Positions 1 to 8,475 of a DNA stretch of 42,632 nt are shown piece by piece. The position numbers and the translations under genes were made by a program. Origin of the DNA: Syntrophobacteraceae bacterium (GTDB lineage Bacteria > Desulfobacterota > Syntrophobacteria > Syntrophobacterales > Syntrophobacteraceae); the NCBI GenBank assembly GCA_003566995.1, contig PXBG01000073.1, forward strand, positions 1 through 42,632, given 5' to 3'. The stretch's first letter is position 1, and each line of letters begins with the position of its first letter. The notes below the pieces were generated by a model that saw only the letters and a program-made list of their open reading frames with translations, was not told where the DNA came from and made no database searches.

Positions 1-145
<145 letters not shown>

Positions 146-188
146 TGCAGGCTGGAACGTCAAAAAGCAGAGCTAAGGAGAAGGCTTC

Positions 189-980
189 ATGAAATACCAG
201 AACATCCTCTTTGAGGCGAAGGAGGGAGTGGGGGTTCTCACTTTCAATCGACCCAAGGCGCTCAACGCGCTCAACCCCGAGACCTTTGACGAGATCAGCC
301 ATGTGATCGGGCGGGTTCAGGGGGACAGTGACGTGCGTGTGCTTGTGCTCACCGGTGCGGGGGAAAAAGCTTTTGTGGCCGGAGCGGACATTTCGGAATT
401 TCCCAGAATGAATTCCCTTCAGGCCAGAGCTTTTGCGGAAAGGGGCCAGGATGTTTTTTTCAGGCTGGAGACGCTCCCCAAGCCCGTCATTGCCTGTGTC
501 AATGGTTTTGCCCTGGGAGGAGGGTGTGAGCTGGCCATGAGCTGCGACTTCATCTATGCCAGCGACAAGGCCCGGTTTGGTCAGCCGGAGGTGAACCTGG
601 GCATCATTCCTGGCTTTGGAGGCACCCAGCGGCTGGCCCGCCTGGTGGGGAGGGCTGCTGCCAAAGAGCTCTGCATGACCGGAGAAATGCTCGATGCCCA
701 GCAGGCCAAGGCCATGGGGCTTGTCACCCGGGTGTTTCCTGCGGACCAGCTCATGGAAGAAACCATGAAAGTCGCCCACCTTCTGGCGTCCAGGGCACCC
801 AATGTTCTCAGGAGCATCAAGCAGGTGGTGGACCGGGGGATGGACGTGGATTTGAAAACGGGTTGCGCTCTTGAGGCGGAAGCTTTTGGCGTGTGTTTTG
901 CCAGCAAGGACACCAGGGAAGGGGTCAGCGCTTTTCTGGAAAAGCGTAAACCTCAGTTTTCCAGGAGCCTGGAGGATTGA
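189..980 (+). CDS. Enoyl-CoA hydratase / crotonase
   Basis: A 263-residue crotonase-superfamily protein of normal length. It hydrates trans-2-enoyl-CoA to 3-hydroxyacyl-CoA, here most likely crotonyl-CoA. The oxyanion-hole segment FALGGGCELAMSCD carries Glu114, and FGQPEVNLGIIPGFGGTQRL carries Glu134. These two acids, 20 residues apart, match the catalytic pair of true enoyl-CoA hydratases (144 and 164 in the rat enzyme), so it is not merely a superfamily relative lacking hydratase residues. The start has a purine-rich AAGGAGAAGG site just upstream. It lies between a thiolase and an acyl-CoA dehydrogenase on the same strand, probably one operon. Substrate length is inferred from that neighbourhood. 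Confidence 0.92.
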   Translation: MKYQNILFEAKEGVGVLTFNRPKALNALNPETFDEISHVIGRVQGDSDVRVLVLTGAGEKAFVAGADISEFPRMNSLQARAFAERGQDVFFRLETLPKPVIACVNGFALGGGCELAMSCDFIYASDKARFGQPEVNLGIIPGFGGTQRLARLVGRAAAKELCMTGEMLDAQQAKAMGLVTRVFPADQLMEETMKVAHLLASRAPNVLRSIKQVVDRGMDVDLKTGCALEAEAFGVCFASKDTREGVSAFLEKRKPQFSRSLED

Positions 981-1056
981 GCCGGCTCATGATATCAATG
1001 TGCCACTGGACCTGGCGTGAATCCATCGAAGTTGCCATTCAAACTGGAGGAAGAAC

Positions 1057-2205
1057 ATGAATTTTGCTTTGACCGAAGAACAACAGATGATTCAGGATAT
1101 GGCCCGCAAGTTTGCCGAGCGGGAGATCAAGCCCGTTGCAGCGGAACTGGACCGCACTCACGAACACCCCGCTGAACTGGTGGCCAAGATGGGTGAGCTG
1201 GGACTGATGGGCATCACCATTCCTGAAGAATATGGCGGCGCCGGCATGGACTACATCTGCTACGTGCTTTCCATGATTGAAATTTCCAAGGCGTGCGCTT
1301 CCTGTGGCGTCATCATGAGTGTGTGCAACAGTCTCTACAATTTTCCCGTGTATGCCTATGGGACGGAAGAACAGAAGCAAAAATACCTGAAGCCCGTTGC
1401 CAGCGGGGAAGCTCTGGGCTGCTACGGGCTCACCGAGTCCAGTGCCGGTTCGGACGCAGCCAAGATGCGGACCACGGCGGTGCTCGACGGAGATGAGTGG
1501 GTCATCAACGGCGAGAAAAAATTCATCACCAATGGCAATGTGGCCCGCTATTGTGTGCTTGCGGCCGTCACAGACAAATCGGCGGGGTACAAGGGCATCA
1601 GTTCTTTTATTGTGGATCTTGAAAACACACCCGGTTTTCGTGTGGGCACCGTGGAAGACAAGCTGGGAATCAACGCTTCGGGAACGGCTGAACTCGTCTT
1701 TGAAGACGCGCGCATTCCCAAGGAAAATCTTCTGGGCAAACCCGGTCAGGGCTTCAGGCAGATGCTGACCACCCTGGATGGAGGCCGAATCGGTATTGCG
1801 TCGCAGGCTCTGGGCATAGGCCGTGCAGCGCTGGAAGAATCCATCGAATACAGCAAGTCCCGGGAGCAGTTCGGACAGCCCATTTCAAACTTTCAGGCCA
1901 TCCAGTGGAAAATCGCCGACATGGCGACTCAGCTGGATGCGGCGGAACTGTTGACCCTGCGCGCTGCGTGGCTGGAAGAGAACAAGCTCCATTATGAAAG
2001 AGAGGCGGCCATGGCCAAGCTGCTCGCTTCCGATGTGGCCATGTGGGCCGCAGTGGAAGGGATTCAGGTCCTGGGAGGTTATGGTTTTTGCAAAGAATAT
2101 CCCATGGAGCGCCACATGCGGGACGCCAAGATCACGCAGATCTATGAGGGCACCAATGAAATCATGCGCCTGGTCATCGCCAGAAACATCCTTAAAAGCC
2201 GCTGA
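1057..2205 (+). CDS. Acyl-CoA dehydrogenase, short-chain (butyryl-CoA type)
   Basis: A 382-residue FAD-dependent acyl-CoA dehydrogenase that oxidises acyl-CoA to enoyl-CoA and passes electrons to electron-transferring flavoprotein. The family signatures are CYGLTESSAGSDAAKM in the middle domain and the C-terminal GGYGFCKEYPMERHMRDAK. The catalytic base is Glu364 in QIYEGTNEIMRL, the position used by short- and medium-chain enzymes. A GGAGG site at 1046-1050 fixes the start. It follows the crotonase after 76 bp and is the last gene before a strong terminator. With thiolase and crotonase it gives a butyrate/crotonate-level module. No etfAB or 3-hydroxybutyryl-CoA dehydrogenase is visible; the latter may lie upstream of the window. 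Confidence 0.92.
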   Translation: MNFALTEEQQMIQDMARKFAEREIKPVAAELDRTHEHPAELVAKMGELGLMGITIPEEYGGAGMDYICYVLSMIEISKACASCGVIMSVCNSLYNFPVYAYGTEEQKQKYLKPVASGEALGCYGLTESSAGSDAAKMRTTAVLDGDEWVINGEKKFITNGNVARYCVLAAVTDKSAGYKGISSFIVDLENTPGFRVGTVEDKLGINASGTAELVFEDARIPKENLLGKPGQGFRQMLTTLDGGRIGIASQALGIGRAALEESIEYSKSREQFGQPISNFQAIQWKIADMATQLDAAELLTLRAAWLEENKLHYEREAAMAKLLASDVAMWAAVEGIQVLGGYGFCKEYPMERHMRDAKITQIYEGTNEIMRLVIARNILKSR

Positions 2206-2243
2206 AAACCGGGCCCCTTGAGGCCCGCTGAGAGCATCCCCGA

Positions 2244-2290
2244 AAAGACAAAACCCTGAACCTTTCGAGATTCAGGGTTTTTTTGTCTTT
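2244..2290. terminator. Bidirectional rho-independent terminator between acyl-CoA dehydrogenase and rpsU
   Basis: A perfect 10-bp stem (2251-2260 with 2271-2280) has a 10-nt loop and is flanked by A-rich sequence on the left and T-rich sequence on the right. The outer bases AAAGACA and TGTCTTT can extend it. Both strands therefore have a U-tract, and it lies between two convergent genes, so it probably ends both transcripts. Confidence 0.85.
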
Positions 2291-2403
2291 GGGGGAGACT
2301 GCAGGCTAACCATTCAATGTTTCTTGGGGATGAGTGTGAACACACATGTTTCTTCCTCAGCGTTTCACAGCGGATTTCAAAAGATTTGAGGGCGGGGAAG
2401 ATT

Positions 2404-2598
2404 CTATGCTGATCTCATCATGCGGCGTTCACGCCTTTGGATGCGCTTGATGGCCTTTTTCTTTTTGATGCGGCGTCGTTCGCCCTTGGAAAGATAGTAA
2501 TTGTGTCGACGCAAAACGGGTTGAACATTTTTCTGGAAGTCTTTGCGGAGCTTACGTATCTTTTTTTCAATGCTTTCCCTTGTTTCGACCTCCGACAT
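2404..2598 (-). CDS. rpsU: Small ribosomal subunit protein bS21
   Basis: A 64-residue, very basic protein that fits ribosomal protein S21. The N-terminal part IEKKIRKLRKDFQKN corresponds to the LD.AL.RFK..VEK helix. The LRRHNYYLSKGERRRIKKKKA segment corresponds to the RRR.YYEKPSVRRKKK core, followed by an arginine-rich tail. S21 binds the 30S platform near the 3' end of 16S rRNA and aids initiation. An AGGTGA site lies 9 bases before the start. It stands alone on the minus strand downstream of fusA rather than in the common rpsU-dnaG-rpoD arrangement. Identification rests on motif resemblance and size. Confidence 0.8.
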   Translation of the reverse strand: MSEVETRESIEKKIRKLRKDFQKNVQPVLRRHNYYLSKGERRRIKKKKAIKRIQRRERRMMRSA

Positions 2599-2746
2599 TC
2601 AGTACTCACCTGCCTTTCAACAAACTTGACGGTCCATACCATTTCAGTTTCAAAAATGCTGCCGCCCGGAAGAATTTTCTTCCCGGGGCGGCCAGCGGTC
2701 TTCATGTCCATTGCTGGTTGCCTGCAAAACTCCATAAACAGTTTTT

Positions 2747-2773
2747 ATTATCTGACTCACCGTTCAATATCAA
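2747..2773 (-). promoter_or_regulatory. Possible promoter of rpsU
   Basis: On the minus strand TTGATA (2768-2773) is followed, after a short 15-bp spacer, by GATAAT (2747-2752). A 17-bp spacer to an overlapping TAATAA is the alternative. It lies about 150 bp upstream of rpsU in the gap 2599-2944, which otherwise holds only the fusA terminator. The sequence match is moderate. Confidence 0.35.
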
Positions 2774-2852
2774 GCAAATAACGCAAGGCTTTTCTGTTTC
2801 CGCATTGGTTTTTCTCCTTTGATCCGCCACAGGCAGTGAGTTTTTCCCCATC

Positions 2853-2875
2853 GAAAAGAAAAAGGGATAACCCTT
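2853..2875 (-). terminator. Probable terminator of fusA
   Basis: On the minus strand the stem AAGGG/CCCTT (2871-2875 with 2862-2866) has a 4-nt loop and is followed by a T-rich run, TTTCTTTTC. It lies about 70 bp after the fusA stop. The stem is short, so the strength is uncertain. Confidence 0.5.
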
Positions 2876-2944
2876 GCGGGGCTTTCTTTTTTTTCAGCAG
2901 CCCGCATGGGGGCGGCGCAGGGGCAGTGGACGCCGGCCCTATTT

Positions 2945-4987
2945 TCACGTGCCGGAGGCGAGGTCATAATGGGAGAAGTGCATGCTGAAGGTGGCACGGC
3001 CCTGAGTGGCAGAGCGGAGGGCGGTGGAGTAGCCGAACATCCTGGAGAGGGGCACAACGGCTTTGAGCACCTGTATGGCTTTTCGTGGCGAGATGTTTTC
3101 CACCTTGCCCTTGCGAAGGTTGATGTCGCCCAGGACGTCGCCCAGAAACTCTTCGGGAACGAGGATTTCCACGGCCATGTAAGGTTCGAGAAGGACAGGG
3201 GCGGCAAGTTCGCAGGCCTTTTTGAAGGCCACGGATGCGGCCACACGGAAGGCGATCTCGCTGGAGAGTCCTTCCTGGAACTTTCCTCCGAAAATGACCG
3301 ATTCCACATCCACCACGGGATAGCCCATTATGGACCCGCTGCTGAGAGCGTCCCCGATTCCTTCTTCCACGTGGGGAATGAAAGCCTGGGGAATGGAGTC
3401 GTCCCTGACCTTGTTCAGAACCACATTCCCGCTGCCCCTTTCCGTGGGAGACACATGCAGGTGAACCTCGGCGTAGTGCCTGGTGCCGGCGATATCCCGG
3501 TCGAAAACACCCTCGGCCCGGGATGGCTGCGTGATGGTTTCGCGATAGACCACCTGGGGTTTTCCGGCGTTCACACTCAGGTTGTAGTCTCGTTCCAGGC
3601 GCTTCAGCACAATTTCCAGGTGCAGCTCTCCCATGCCGCTGATGACGATCTGCCCCGTGTCTTCGTTTTCCTGGTAGCGGAAAGTGGGATCCTCTTCGGT
3701 CAGCTTGCTCAGGCTGTCGAACAGCTTTTCCTGGTCTCCCCTGGTCTTTGCTTCCACAGCGATGGAGATGACGGGTTCATAGCTGCCCACGGGTTCCAGG
3801 ATGATGGGATGAGAGGGGGCGCAGAGAGTGTCACCCGTGGCTGCCGTCTTGAGGCCCATGAGGGCCACGATGTTTCCTGCGGCCGATTCTTCCAGCCGTT
3901 CCCGTTTGTTGGCATGCATCTGAAAGATTCTCGATGCCTTTTCCCTGGTGTTCTTGGTGGCGTTGTAGATTTCCGAACCCACCTGAAGCTTCCCCGAGTA
4001 GATGCGGGCGAAGGTGAGTTTACGGCCCTGGTCCATCTGGATTTTGAAGGCCAGTGCGGAAAGGGGCTCTTTTTCGCTGCTCGGCCGGGTTTCCGTTTCC
4101 TGCGTGTTGGGGTTGATCCCTTTGATGGGAGGCACTTCCATGGGAGAGGGGAGGAAGTCCACGACCGCATCCAGCAGGGGCTGGATTCCCTTGTTTTTCA
4201 ATGCGGAGCCGCAAAGGATGGGAACTGCTTTGAGTTCAAGGGTTTTTCGGCGAATCACGGGGATGAGTTCCGAGGGAAGGATCTCCGTTCCCTCGAGATA
4301 TTTTTCCATGAGCTCGTCATCCCATTCGGCGAGCTTGGCCACCAGTTCTTCCCTGGCCTCATGAACTTCCTGCCGGAGTTGAGGTTCGATCTCCTGGAGC
4401 TCGAATTTTATTCCTTGGCTTTCATCGTCCCAGGTGATCTGTTTCATGCGGACGAGATCCACCAGCCCGCGAAACCCTGACTCCGTTCCCACGGGCAAAT
4501 GCAAAACGAGGGGCACCGTTTGAAATCTTTCCCTGATCTGCTGCACCACCTGGAAAAAGTCTGCTCCCATGCGATCCATCTTGTTCACGAAGGCGATTTT
4601 GGGCACATGGTACCGGTCAGCCTGGTGCCAGACGGTTTCCGACTGGGGTTCCACGCCCCCCACGCCGCAAAAGACAGCGATGGCACCGTCGAGCACGCGC
4701 AGGGAACGCTCGACCTCAATGGTGAAGTCCACGTGTCCTGGAGTGTCGATGAGGTGGAGTTCATGGTCGCGCCAGGGGCAGGTGGTGACTGCGGAGGTGA
4801 TGGTGATGCCCCTTTCCTGTTCCTGCTCCATCCAGTCCATGACGGCAGTGCCATCGTGAACTTCCCCCATCTTGTAGGAACGCCCCGTGTAGAAGAGAAT
4901 CCGCTCCGTGACGGTGGTTTTGCCTGCATCGATGTGAGCGATGATTCCAATGTTTCGAAATGTTTTGAGCCCCTTTTTGTCTGCCAT
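2945..4987 (-). CDS. fusA: Translation elongation factor G (isolated copy)
   Basis: A 680-residue translational GTPase of EF-G type. The G1 loop AHIDAGKT is at 17-24, followed by RGITITSA (switch II approach), DTPGHVDF and NKMDRMGAD. The C-terminal half has domain IV and V signatures, including GMGELHLEI and [12 protein letters not shown] drives ribosomal translocation and, with RRF, recycling. The frame is open up to 5272, but residue 96 of that frame, [12 protein letters not shown], is where EF-G proteins begin, and a promoter at 5211-5239 lies inside the extension, so I place the start at 4987. The gene is next to rpsU and not in an rpsL-rpsG-fusA-tuf operon. It may be one of two EF-G paralogues, which are common in this phylum; which type it is cannot be settled here. 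Confidence 0.92.
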   Translation of the reverse strand: MADKKGLKTFRNIGIIAHIDAGKTTVTERILFYTGRSYKMGEVHDGTAVMDWMEQEQERGITITSAVTTCPWRDHELHLIDTPGHVDFTIEVERSLRVLDGAIAVFCGVGGVEPQSETVWHQADRYHVPKIAFVNKMDRMGADFFQVVQQIRERFQTVPLVLHLPVGTESGFRGLVDLVRMKQITWDDESQGIKFELQEIEPQLRQEVHEAREELVAKLAEWDDELMEKYLEGTEILPSELIPVIRRKTLELKAVPILCGSALKNKGIQPLLDAVVDFLPSPMEVPPIKGINPNTQETETRPSSEKEPLSALAFKIQMDQGRKLTFARIYSGKLQVGSEIYNATKNTREKASRIFQMHANKRERLEESAAGNIVALMGLKTAATGDTLCAPSHPIILEPVGSYEPVISIAVEAKTRGDQEKLFDSLSKLTEEDPTFRYQENEDTGQIVISGMGELHLEIVLKRLERDYNLSVNAGKPQVVYRETITQPSRAEGVFDRDIAGTRHYAEVHLHVSPTERGSGNVVLNKVRDDSIPQAFIPHVEEGIGDALSSGSIMGYPVVDVESVIFGGKFQEGLSSEIAFRVAASVAFKKACELAAPVLLEPYMAVEILVPEEFLGDVLGDINLRKGKVENISPRKAIQVLKAVVPLSRMFGYSTALRSATQGRATFSMHFSHYDLASGT

Positions 4988-5204
4988 TTGTTTCTTTCTT
5001 GGTTTGAATGCTTCGTTCGAGTGTTCCGGGTCCCGCCTGTTTCCTGGCGGGAAGGGACATTTGCCCGGATGGCTGCACACCTCTTCACCAATGCTTTGGC
5101 ATGGGCTTGTTCCGGAGCTGCTTGCCGGTGGGGCCGCTTCGTGCAGTTTTGGCCGGGGAGCGTTGTGAGCCGCTGACTGGACCAGCTTTTTTTGTTCACT
5201 CCGA
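4988..5204 (-). other. Long 5' leader of fusA
   Basis: The predicted transcription start near 5204 leaves an untranslated leader of about 215 nt before the EF-G start. It keeps an open frame in phase with fusA, which is why an automatic call would extend the gene. The encoded residues do not resemble any EF-G N-terminus. I see no known riboswitch. The start-proximal site AAGAAAGAAAC is a weak ribosome-binding site. Confidence 0.5.
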
Positions 5205-5210
5205 CCAAAG

Positions 5211-5239
5211 ACTGTAAAAAATTCAGGGAATGGTGTCAA
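5211..5239 (-). promoter_or_regulatory. Sigma-70-type promoter of fusA
   Basis: On the minus strand a perfect -35 box TTGACA (5234-5239) is followed by an exact 17-bp spacer and TACAGT (5211-5216) as -10. It points into fusA. The inverted repeat GCTTTT-TGT-AAAAGC about 70 bp farther upstream (near 5305-5319) could be an operator or a remnant; no role can be assigned. Confidence 0.65.
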
Positions 5240-5505
5240 GGCAAGGAACTGTTCCCTGGCAAAGATGTTCATGAAGCTCTTGTGAGGAAAGTGCCGAGGA
5301 TCATGCTTTTTGTAAAAGCTCCATGGGCCTCATGAAGGATGCGGCAATGGCGTGCAACGGCCTGGGTGTGGCAGCGGCTTTTGGGGGAGCGATTGGGTTT
5401 CTGTGGAGAGACGGGATTTCATTGGCTGTCCAGGCCATGATGTCCTCGTGGCTTCCGGTTGGGGGAATCATGGTCTTCAATGGGTGGGGCAGGTTGATTC
5501 AGGGG

Positions 5506-5535
5506 TTGTCAAGGAGCTGCAATGCCTGCTAAAAG
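5506..5535 (+). promoter_or_regulatory. Possible promoter of the lytic transglycosylase gene
   Basis: TTGTCA (5506-5511) is followed, after 18 bp, by TAAAAG (5530-5535). It lies about 75 bp upstream of the chosen start at 5607. Both boxes deviate from consensus, so this is a candidate only. Confidence 0.35.
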
Positions 5536-5606
5536 ATATGTCAGTGGCACTTTTTCGGCCGTCCGCGAAAGGGATTGCTTTTCTTTGAAAAATGAGGAGT
5601 ACCGGT

Positions 5607-6668
5607 ATGGCGCCTGATTCCGGATTTTGCAAGCACCAGTTGGGGAAACCAAAGTCAGCTGTCCGCAACGGTCTTGTGAAAATTGTTCTGTTTCTGCCCC
5701 TGACATTGATCTTTCTTTCAACCAGTGTCGAGGCAAGGACAAAGCCAAAGAAAGATCTCTGGCAAGTTTTTCCTGCGGGACATTCCCACAAGGGGCGGTC
5801 CATACCCCAGCAACTGGAGGGAGCTCTGTCCTTTGCCCCTTCCCCCGACGCTTCCAGGTTGTCCCCTCCCGGGCCCACATGGAGCAACAAGATTCACCTG
5901 TCCATTCCCGATCATTCGGCCATTCAAAGATACATTCGATTTTACCGGGAAGAAGGTCGCAAGACATTCGCCAGGTCATTCGAGCGCTCCTGGCCCTATC
6001 TTCCCCTCATGACCGAGATTCTCAATTCCCATGGAGTGCCGGGTGAACTCATAGCTGTGGCCATGATAGAAAGCAGTTTCAAGCCCGGGGCCTCCTACAG
6101 GGGCGCTGTTGGGTTCTGGCAGTTCATGGCCCCAACGGCCAGGTACATGGGACTGCGCGTGGATCAGTGGGTGGATGAACGCAACGACCCCATCAAATCC
6201 ACCGACGCGGCAGCCCGGTACCTTAAACTGCTTCATGAGCAGTTTGGCTCCTGGCCGCTGGCCCTGGCAGCCTACAATGCGGGCAGGGGCACTGTGTCCA
6301 ATGCATTGAAAAGCAGGAACGCAAAAACTTTCTGGCAGATTGGCAAGGGGGGAGCCCTGCCGAAAATCACACGCCAATACGTGCCCAAAGTCCTGGCCAC
6401 AGCGAGCATTTTGCGGGACCTGGAGAGGCATGGATTTGAGCGTCCCGAAAGGTTTCCCGTCTACGATGTGGTGCCTGTGGCGGTGGAGACTCCCCTGAGG
6501 CTGGACCAGGGGGCCCGGTGGCTTGAAATGCCCCTGAAAGAGTTGAAGGCCTTGAATCCCGCTCTGCGCCTGGACCGTCTGCCTCCCGACTGTGGCGTGG
6601 AGCTTCATTTGCCCTCCTCTGTCCGTGGCAGGTTTGAACTGGCCTACAACAGGTTTGTCCGGGAGTGA
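5607..6668 (+). CDS. Membrane-bound lytic murein transglycosylase, MltD-like
   Basis: A 353-residue exported SLT-family protein that cleaves the beta-1,4 MurNAc-GlcNAc bond of peptidoglycan, forming 1,6-anhydro ends. The N-terminus has a basic stretch, then the hydrophobic segment IVLFLPLTLIFLSTSVEA, a likely signal peptide. The SLT domain shows AMIESSFKPGA, with the catalytic glutamate, then GAVGFWQFMAPTARYMGL and LALAAYNAGRGTV. The C-terminus, with LDQGARWLEMPLKELKALNP, resembles a weak LysM-type unit. The ATG at 5592 is open, but GAGGAG at 5594-5599 is ideally placed for the ATG at 5607, which I prefer. It stands alone, divergent from fusA. Confidence 0.88.
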   Translation: MAPDSGFCKHQLGKPKSAVRNGLVKIVLFLPLTLIFLSTSVEARTKPKKDLWQVFPAGHSHKGRSIPQQLEGALSFAPSPDASRLSPPGPTWSNKIHLSIPDHSAIQRYIRFYREEGRKTFARSFERSWPYLPLMTEILNSHGVPGELIAVAMIESSFKPGASYRGAVGFWQFMAPTARYMGLRVDQWVDERNDPIKSTDAAARYLKLLHEQFGSWPLALAAYNAGRGTVSNALKSRNAKTFWQIGKGGALPKITRQYVPKVLATASILRDLERHGFERPERFPVYDVVPVAVETPLRLDQGARWLEMPLKELKALNPALRLDRLPPDCGVELHLPSSVRGRFELAYNRFVRE

Positions 6669-6894
6669 GGCATCGCCTTCAAGGACCCTTTGCGGAATCA
6701 GAACCAGAGGTGAAGGAACGGGTCAAGACCTGGCCACGGAAGTCGGGGGAGCTATGAAAAAAGTCGAAACGCGTCAAAAATAAAAAGATCTCCTGGCCGC
6801 AGGCAGTCCTGAAGAGGCAGAGCTTCAAAGGCCAATGGCCCGGGCATGGGGGCAATTGTTCAGAGTGAAGGCTCTCTATGGACGGGGCAAAAGA

Positions 6895-6915
6895 GTGAGG
6901 CCCCGAAAAGGGGCC
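6895..6915 (-). terminator. Weak terminator after uspA
   Basis: The hairpin GGCCCC/GGGGCC (6899-6904 with 6910-6915) has a 5-nt loop. On the minus strand it is followed by TCACTCTTTT, an interrupted U-tract. It lies 10 bp after the uspA stop. The region 6669-6894 holds no supported gene. Confidence 0.45.
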
Positions 6916-6924
6916 AGTGCTTTT

Positions 6925-7377
6925 CTATTCGACCACCCACACAGCGCAGTCTTTGGCTTCTCCCACGATCTTTTTGGATATGCTGCCAAAGAGAAACTCT
7001 TCTCTCTTGCTGACGCCCCGGCGTCCCACCACCACCGTTTGGTACTGTCCTTCCTTCTGCTCCTTCAAAACCAGTTCGGCGATGCTCACCACCTTGCTGC
7101 AGACCTGGATCTTGATGTGAATGTTTTTTTCGTGAATGCCCCGTGAGACCAGTCTCCGGGAGGCTTCCTCCATGTGACGCCGGGTTTCCTCGCGCATTTT
7201 GCGCACATAAGCTTCCCGTTCCACTTCATCGGGCATCACATCGGGGGAGGGCTCTCGAACCACGTTCAACAGGGTTATGGTGACCGATGGGTGATGCACC
7301 ATCATGTCTCCCACGTAATCGACGGCCTTCAATGAATTTTCCGATAAGTCGATGGCTATCAGGACCTTGTTTTCCAT
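6925..7377 (-). CDS. Universal stress protein UspA family
   Basis: A 150-residue single-domain Usp protein, normal for the family. The N-terminus KVLIAIDLSENSLKAVDY is the first strand with the conserved Asp. The C-terminal VVVGRRGVSKREEFLFGSISKKI fits the G-2x-G-9x-G(S/T) ATP-binding motif, so it is of the ATP-binding Usp type. Such proteins respond to starvation or redox stress; the target here is unknown. An AGGAGG site lies 10 bases before this ATG; a GTG two codons upstream is the alternative start. It follows a kinase-fold gene after 50 bp on the same strand, probably one transcript. Confidence 0.88.
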   Translation of the reverse strand: MENKVLIAIDLSENSLKAVDYVGDMMVHHPSVTITLLNVVREPSPDVMPDEVEREAYVRKMREETRRHMEEASRRLVSRGIHEKNIHIKIQVCSKVVSIAELVLKEQKEGQYQTVVVGRRGVSKREEFLFGSISKKIVGEAKDCAVWVVE

Positions 7378-7427
7378 AGTCACTCGGCCTCCTTTCCATG
7401 GATTGAGATCGTCCGTTCGGGGAAGTC

Positions 7428-8396
7428 CTAGCTGGGAAGCTGGACTTCACAGGCTTTGAGGTCTCTCAGGAGTTCTTCCGTCGACTCATAGAAGACATCC
7501 GTTCCACAGCTGAAATGCATGAGCACGTGGTTGAGGGAGTCGGGAATGTAGGGAAACAGTTTCTGCAGGTTGATGATGCGGTGTTTGAAAAAGAGGGACA
7601 AGTCCTCCGGTTCCATGCATGAAGTGGGCTGCATTCCCGGCGGTGCACATGCCTTCAGATCGGGCAGATTGTGAAAGCCCATTCCCACGGTGAAAAGGAG
7701 AATGTTGCCGAGGCCGAAAAGATCGACGCCGAAAGGATTTTCAGCCCATTCATACGTGTAGTCGAAGTCGATCCAGGTGAAGAGATTGTTTTTGCGGTCG
7801 ATGAGTATGTGGTCATTGCGAATGTCTCCATGCACTTCTTCCATTTGGTGCAATCGAAGCATCGCCTCAAAGCAGTCTATCAGTCGCTTGAAAATGCCGG
7901 GAAAGTGTTCGTGAAAGTAGGTTTCGTGATCCATGCTGAAGTTTTGAATGAAGTCGTAGTATCGGGCCCCCTGTATGCGCTCCAGGATGCGGACCGTGTT
8001 CCCTGCGGGGTCCTGCACGTCGAAGCCCTTCATGAAATAGGGATCGTCCCTGGTCTTGCCCAGAATCCGGGCTTCCTTGCGAGGACTTCTGAAACAGCGG
8101 ATGTTCACGGGACCGATTTGCATGAGAAAGGATTCATAGAACACGAGCTTGAGAATTTTTGAGCTTCCGTCGGACAGGTCGATCACCTTCTTCACCCAGA
8201 ATTTGGGCTCTCCGTCCAGCCCGAACCTTCCTTCCACTTCTTCTCCGCGCACGAGGAAATGGTGCTCTTCCAGGCTGATGACGTCACCTGCCTGAATATC
8301 CATGAATTCTGTGGTGTTGGTCCAGATCTTGAGCTTTCCCCTGTGAGGAAAGCGCGAGTAGAGGTCCACTTTTTCTCTGATTTCCGCTTCCGTCAT
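7428..8396 (-). CDS. Kinase-fold protein (small-molecule or lipid A-type kinase like)
   Basis: A 322-residue protein with an atypical protein-kinase fold. EVHGDIRNDHILID (near 188-200) is a catalytic loop with Asp191 in place of the HRD aspartate. His196 sits where typical kinases have Asn, a substitution also seen in WaaP/KdkA-type lipopolysaccharide kinases. WIDFDYTYEW supplies the metal-binding Asp210, and ILKLVF around 81-86 has a candidate beta-3 lysine. The first 70 residues are beta-rich and match nothing I recognise. The ATG at 8396 has AGGAGA upstream; an ATG nine codons earlier lacks a site. Its neighbour downstream is uspA. The substrate is unknown; it could phosphorylate a protein or a small molecule. 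Confidence 0.7.
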   Translation of the reverse strand: MTEAEIREKVDLYSRFPHRGKLKIWTNTTEFMDIQAGDVISLEEHHFLVRGEEVEGRFGLDGEPKFWVKKVIDLSDGSSKILKLVFYESFLMQIGPVNIRCFRSPRKEARILGKTRDDPYFMKGFDVQDPAGNTVRILERIQGARYYDFIQNFSMDHETYFHEHFPGIFKRLIDCFEAMLRLHQMEEVHGDIRNDHILIDRKNNLFTWIDFDYTYEWAENPFGVDLFGLGNILLFTVGMGFHNLPDLKACAPPGMQPTSCMEPEDLSLFFKHRIINLQKLFPYIPDSLNHVLMHFSCGTDVFYESTEELLRDLKACEVQLPS

Positions 8397-8475
8397 GGTG
8401 CTCTCCTGCGAAGGCGCCTTCACACGGCGATGAGCGATGGCGTAATGGAAATGAATGATGGTGTGATCCGCCCCG

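Noticed and set aside
2906..4480. 524-codon plus-strand frame opposite fusA
   Set aside because: Pure antisense of a conserved gene; the product has no recognisable family and follows from codon bias.
4988..5272. 95-codon N-terminal extension of EF-G
   Set aside because: It does not resemble EF-G, holds a good promoter for the gene, and the family start at 4987 is clear.
5323..5532. 69-codon plus-strand frame upstream of the transglycosylase
   Set aside because: No ribosome-binding site, no family resemblance, overlaps a candidate promoter.
6756..6783. Nine-codon frame MKKVETRQK with GGGGGAG upstream
   Set aside because: Too short, no terminator, no partner gene; likely chance.
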